64,000 nucleotides of DNA, taken from NCBI GenBank assembly GCA_946543465.1, contig CAMNLR010000160.1, forward strand, positions 6,132-70,131. The letters are read 5' to 3'. This DNA comes from CAG-791 sp002390025. GTDB lineage: Bacteria; Bacillota; Clostridia; Lachnospirales; Lachnospiraceae. A model generated the notes under the pieces. It was not told the origin of the DNA. It worked only from the letters and a program-made list of their open reading frames with translations, and ran no database searches. Each line of letters begins with the position of its first letter. Position 1 is the first letter of the stretch. The translations under genes and the position numbers were made by a program. Positions 61,398 through 64,000 of the stretch are shown here, in pieces.

Positions 61398-61522
61398 TAC
61401 TGTGCTGAAAGGATTGTTATTCTATGCATGTAAAAAACAATAAGACAATCAAAAAACAAAAAATCAATCAAAAAAAATCAATCAAAAAGACAAAAAATTA
61501 ATCATGAAAACAGGAGGATTCA

Positions 61523-62047
61523 ATGATGAAGAATAAATGGCTTGTTGCAGGCGCACTTTTGCTCAGCGTCCTGGCTTTTACCGCATGCGGAAAGAAGAAA
61601 GAAGAGAACTTCGAGGAAGTGGATCCCGAAGCGGTCGTGGAAGAGGTACAGGAGCAGGTCGACACGGCCGGTACAATGTCAGAAGAGTTCCTGGCAGACT
61701 ATACCGGTGAGATGGATCTGACCGGAAGCTGGCAGGACGAAGTCAGCCAGCGTGCAACCATGGACATCGAAAAAGCCGAGACAGGAACCTGCCATGTCCT
61801 GATCCACTGGTCATCGGGCGCTAAAGAGGCTTCTACCTGGGAAATCAGTGGAACCTATGATGAGACTTCCGGCATGCTGTCCTATGAGGACGGAAACTAC
61901 ACCGTCCACACCTGGGACGAGAATGACAAGGAGACCGTCTCTGAAGGAGAGGTGACCAAAGGCGCGCTGATGAAAGAAGGCGACAAGCTTCGCTGGACCG
62001 ATTCCAAAAACGAGGTTGACTGTGTTTTTGTAAAAGTCTCGGAATAA
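61523..62047 (+). CDS. Small lipoprotein of unknown function
   Basis: A 174-residue exported protein. The signal peptide ends in the lipobox FTAC with lipidated Cys22, followed by KKK and an acidic spacer. Residues 60-174 alternate short strands (LTGSWQDEVSQRATMDIEKA, CHVLIHWSSGAKEASTWEIS, GTYDETSGMLSYEDGNYTVH), which suggests a small beta-barrel such as a lipocalin-like fold. ATG 61523 has AGGAGG upstream. The gene stands alone between an operator-like site and a strong terminator. Confidence 0.75.
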   Translation: MMKNKWLVAGALLLSVLAFTACGKKKEENFEEVDPEAVVEEVQEQVDTAGTMSEEFLADYTGEMDLTGSWQDEVSQRATMDIEKAETGTCHVLIHWSSGAKEASTWEISGTYDETSGMLSYEDGNYTVHTWDENDKETVSEGEVTKGALMKEGDKLRWTDSKNEVDCVFVKVSE

Positions 62048-62074
62048 TCACGGAAAAAGCATAGAAAAGCGTAG

Positions 62075-62113
62075 AAAGCTCCGCCCGGAGAGAATCCGGC
62101 CGGAGCTTTTTTT
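62075..62113 (+). terminator. Terminator after the small lipoprotein gene
   Basis: AAAGCTCCG pairs with CGGAGCTTT, with a secondary CGG/CCG stem inside, followed by seven T. Confidence 0.88.
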
Positions 62114-62199
62114 GTGGGCAAATATGAATAACGGAGAGTCTTCTCCTTCATGCTGAGGAAAGCTGCTGTTAAAGCCTTTATTCCTTCAGCTTAAAACCG

Positions 62200-63045
62200 T
62201 TATTCCTTCAGTTTTCGAATATTGTAAAACAGAATGCTTCCGACGACGATGGCGGCTCCTGCCATAGAGAGAGGTGCCAGCACCTCTCCGTAGAAGACGG
62301 CTACCAGAATCGGATTCAGGACCGGTTCCACAGCGTTGATGATGGAGGCAGTGATCGGATTTGTATACCTGGTTCCGATGGAAAACAGGATGTAGGCAAG
62401 TCCGACCTGAACGCTTCCCAGGACAAAGACTGCGGCCAGAACCGAAGGAGTGAAAACCGTTTCCTGCAGCACCATGGGGGACAGGAAGATGCCGCACAGG
62501 AGCTGGCCGATCACCATGGAGGACAGGGCGTCTCCTTTTTCAAACTGATTGAGCATGAACATGCCTGCATAGAAGAGACCGGATAAAAACGCGATGAGAT
62601 CTCCTGCAATTCTGCCCGTGGACAGACTGTCGAAAAAGAAGCACAGAATGCCGATGAGAACAAGTGCAATCGTGATGATCTCCAGGCGGGAAGGCTTTTT
62701 TCTGAAAAAGAGATACATCAGGAGAATCAGCCAGATCGGCATACTGTACTGCAGGACGATGGCATTCCCGGCTGTGGTCAGTTTGTTGGCGATTGCAAAC
62801 ATTGTCGTCACGCCGGCCATACACACAGCACCCATGAAGACAGTGAAATTGAACTTCATGCGGTGGCGGGTAAAAACAATGTAAAGACCGATCACACAGG
62901 CGGCGATCAGGTTGCGGACCCCGTTGATCGCAAAGGGGTTCCAGGGAATGATTTTCAGCAGGATACCGCCCAGGGAGAAGCAGAAAGATGCGCCCAGCAT
63001 CATCAGCGTGCCCCGGGTGTCCTGCGTCAGAGTGCCGGAATTCAT
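62200..63045 (-). CDS. EamA/DMT-superfamily transporter
   Basis: A 281-residue membrane protein with about ten hydrophobic helices in two EamA repeats (1-140 and 145-281). MMLGASFCFSLGGILLKI opens the first, and the second ends with the conserved INAVEPVLNPILVAVFYGE segment. It is a drug/metabolite exporter or amino-acid/nucleotide-sugar carrier; the substrate is unknown. It is convergent with the small lipoprotein gene. Confidence 0.9.
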   Translation of the reverse strand: MNSGTLTQDTRGTLMMLGASFCFSLGGILLKIIPWNPFAINGVRNLIAACVIGLYIVFTRHRMKFNFTVFMGAVCMAGVTTMFAIANKLTTAGNAIVLQYSMPIWLILLMYLFFRKKPSRLEIITIALVLIGILCFFFDSLSTGRIAGDLIAFLSGLFYAGMFMLNQFEKGDALSSMVIGQLLCGIFLSPMVLQETVFTPSVLAAVFVLGSVQVGLAYILFSIGTRYTNPITASIINAVEPVLNPILVAVFYGEVLAPLSMAGAAIVVGSILFYNIRKLKE

Positions 63046-63254
63046 GGCAGTGGGCTCCTTGATTATAGTTGCTCCTTGATAATAGTTGTCTCCGGCACCC
63101 CGATAAGCGCCCGGTCATGTCGTAACAGGGCCGGAGGGCCGGTCACAGTCATAAGAAAATGAAAGTGATGACTCGTGATCGCTGATCCGGATCCGAGAGT
63201 AAGTACACTCTACCATGTTTTCGGAAGGATTGCGATAAAAAAGAGAAAGCCGGG

Positions 63255-63292
63255 GAGAATCTCGGGTATAAAGGGGGTCACCTGAGATTCTC
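63255..63292 (-). terminator. Hairpin after the nifJ remnant
   Basis: GAGAATCTC with GGGT pairs with ACC(T)GAGATTCTC; on the minus strand a T-rich stretch (CTTTCTCTTTTTT) follows after a few GC-rich bases. Confidence 0.6.
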
Positions 63293-63333
63293 TTCGCTTC
63301 CTCTTTACTATTTCTCAAGCCGGATTGTAAAAG

Positions 63334-63651
63334 TTATGCCCGGATTCCGGCAAGGAAACCTTCATAAATATTGGCAAGACCGTTCTTGCCCCGGCTGGCA
63401 TCTCCTGCAGTTATTGCTTTGACTCCCAGAGTTTCAAGTTCCTTTAACAGGGCGCCGCCTTCAGACTGCATCTCGACGACTTCGACAGGCTGGCCGAAGA
63501 GGTTCTTTTTGCCGTTTGCAGCCCACTCATCCACGTGCTCCGCCATGGGAGAAGAAGGGGTGATGGGGAAGATACCGGCTACTTCGGTAAAAGCGTAGGA
63601 TATGTACGCAGCTGCCTCGTTGCCGTCCATGATAGCTTTGTGACTCGACAT
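63334..63651 (-). pseudogene. Chimeric remnant: nifJ start fused to the end of a flavoprotein-like gene
   Basis: The first 64 or so residues are the amino terminus of pyruvate:ferredoxin oxidoreductase (MDGNEAAAYISYAFTEVAGI, FPITPSSPMAEHVDEWAA, VEVVEMQSEGGA); the intact enzyme has about 1170 residues. After MQSEGGALL the sequence turns into LGVKAITAGDASRGKNGL and ANIYEGFLAG, which resembles the carboxyl end of FAD-dependent oxidoreductases (GD-x-R-K-...-AI-x-EG). A large deletion that joined two genes in frame explains this. The AAGGAGG site and ATG are intact, so the 105-residue product may be made but cannot be an oxidoreductase. Confidence 0.65.
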
Positions 63652-64000
63652 GTTTTTTCCTCCTTAAAAAATAACTACAGGTTTCTACATAGAATGTTCC
63701 AAATCACATTTGCGGCAGCTGATAAACAGCACACCGCGTACTTTTGCATATGCGAATCTTGTTGTAATTATTATCGCTTCCGAAGGAAAAACTTGATTGA
63801 TAGCTAAGCGGAAACAATTGCTAATTTCTCAGATGATGGAAGGCATGCCGGATCCACCCTGCCTAAAAAGATTTTACCTAACCCCCTTTTGTTGATATAA
63901 TGAATAAAACAGCGAGGAAAAGCCGAAAAGATGCCGGGCTTGCCCGGGCATATTTGAGGCCTTGACGAGCGTCACACATGAGGATGTAGCGGGGAAGGGG
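63652..64000. other. Non-coding end of the window
   Basis: The leader of the nifJ remnant (minus, AAGGAGG at 63656-63662) and copy 3 of the structured element starting at 63896. No gene is seen between them. Confidence 0.6.
63896..64000 (+). ncRNA. Candidate structured RNA or repeat element, divergent copy, cut by the window end
   Basis: TGATATAATGAATAAAACAG then CGAG matches the promoter and start of the element at 30719. It keeps the central hairpin (ATGCCGGGC/GCCCGGGCAT, 63931-63951) and the words GACGAGCGTC and CACACATGAG, while the bases in between differ. An A-T pair of the first copy is G-C here. Confidence 0.5.

Larger units (their letters stand above)
61017..61522. other. Intergenic region before the small lipoprotein gene
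   Basis: Holds a 26-bp duplication (61032-61083), a strong terminator hairpin (61103-61148), a possible 33-residue minus-strand gene (61209-61310), an operator-like palindrome (61366-61397) and an A-rich leader with AATCAATCAAAAA repeats (61455-61500). Confidence 0.65.

Overview
The window looks like chromosome of a Gram-positive anaerobic Clostridia, most likely Lachnospiraceae. The reasons are purine-rich AGGAGG-type ribosome binding sites, several TTG/GTG starts, lipoprotein-anchored solute-binding proteins, Firmicutes-type ScpA, DegV, DUF937 and YfhO proteins, a pyruvate:ferredoxin oxidoreductase remnant and a GC-rich coding style. No rRNA, tRNA, phage, transposase gene or CRISPR array was seen.

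Layout. 1-622: luxS and the first codons of mtnN (minus). 955-13396: a plus-strand run of two YfhO-family membrane proteins, a GtrB/CsbB-like polyprenyl-phosphate glycosyltransferase, a histidine kinase/response regulator pair, an RsuA-type pseudouridine synthase and a lipoprotein. 13419-19911: one-carbon and central metabolism (metF, a stand-alone methionine-synthase reactivation protein, B12-dependent metH, citrate synthase, a metallo-hydrolase). 20151-21818: a beta-helix lipoprotein. 22055-28079 (minus): a branched-chain amino-acid ABC transporter (livK, livH, livM, livG, livF) ending in a CBS-CBS-ACT sensor protein. 28343-36835: polysaccharide deacetylase, a DUF937/EF-hand protein, uridine phosphorylase, cytidine deaminase, DegV, an AEC carrier and scpA. 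37196-41214: Na/Pi cotransporter, an orphan OmpR-type regulator and cobS. 41434-54343: beta-helix protein, coiled-coil surface protein, mnmA, a HelD-like helicase, MATE pump, flavodoxin-family reductase, Gfo/Idh/MocA oxidoreductase, NifU-like protein, a frameshifted acyl carrier protein, a glyoxalase-II-like hydrolase and a truncated acyl-activating enzyme. 54588-63651: TSUP permease, 5-oxoprolinase pxpBCA, an HflC remnant, flotillin, a small lipoprotein, an EamA transporter and a chimeric nifJ remnant.

How the genes fit together. luxS and mtnN recycle S-adenosylhomocysteine; metF, metH and the reactivation protein regenerate methionine with cobalamin, whose assembly uses CobS. GtrB and YfhO proteins form a sugar-loading and transfer pair acting on the outer envelope, next to a two-component system. 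The liv genes import branched-chain amino acids; the CBS-ACT protein is a likely ligand sensor. Udp and Cdd salvage pyrimidine nucleosides. PxpBCA opens 5-oxoproline to glutamate.

The least explained material is non-coding. The strongest item is a roughly 180-bp element after an extended -10 box that folds into three nested hairpins (30719-30913), with a partial copy at 30921-30984 and a divergent copy at the window end (63896-64000) showing a compensatory base-pair change. There are also six dispersed GGGGACGG/GACAGG palindromic elements, a structured leader before livH, and an unusual density of short intergenic tandem repeats (units of 11, 12, 13, 17, 20 and 26 bp). Matching low-complexity expansions occur inside proteins (ScpA tail, PxpC tail, response-regulator linker). 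Several genes are decayed: acyl carrier protein, AMP-binding enzyme, hflC and nifJ.
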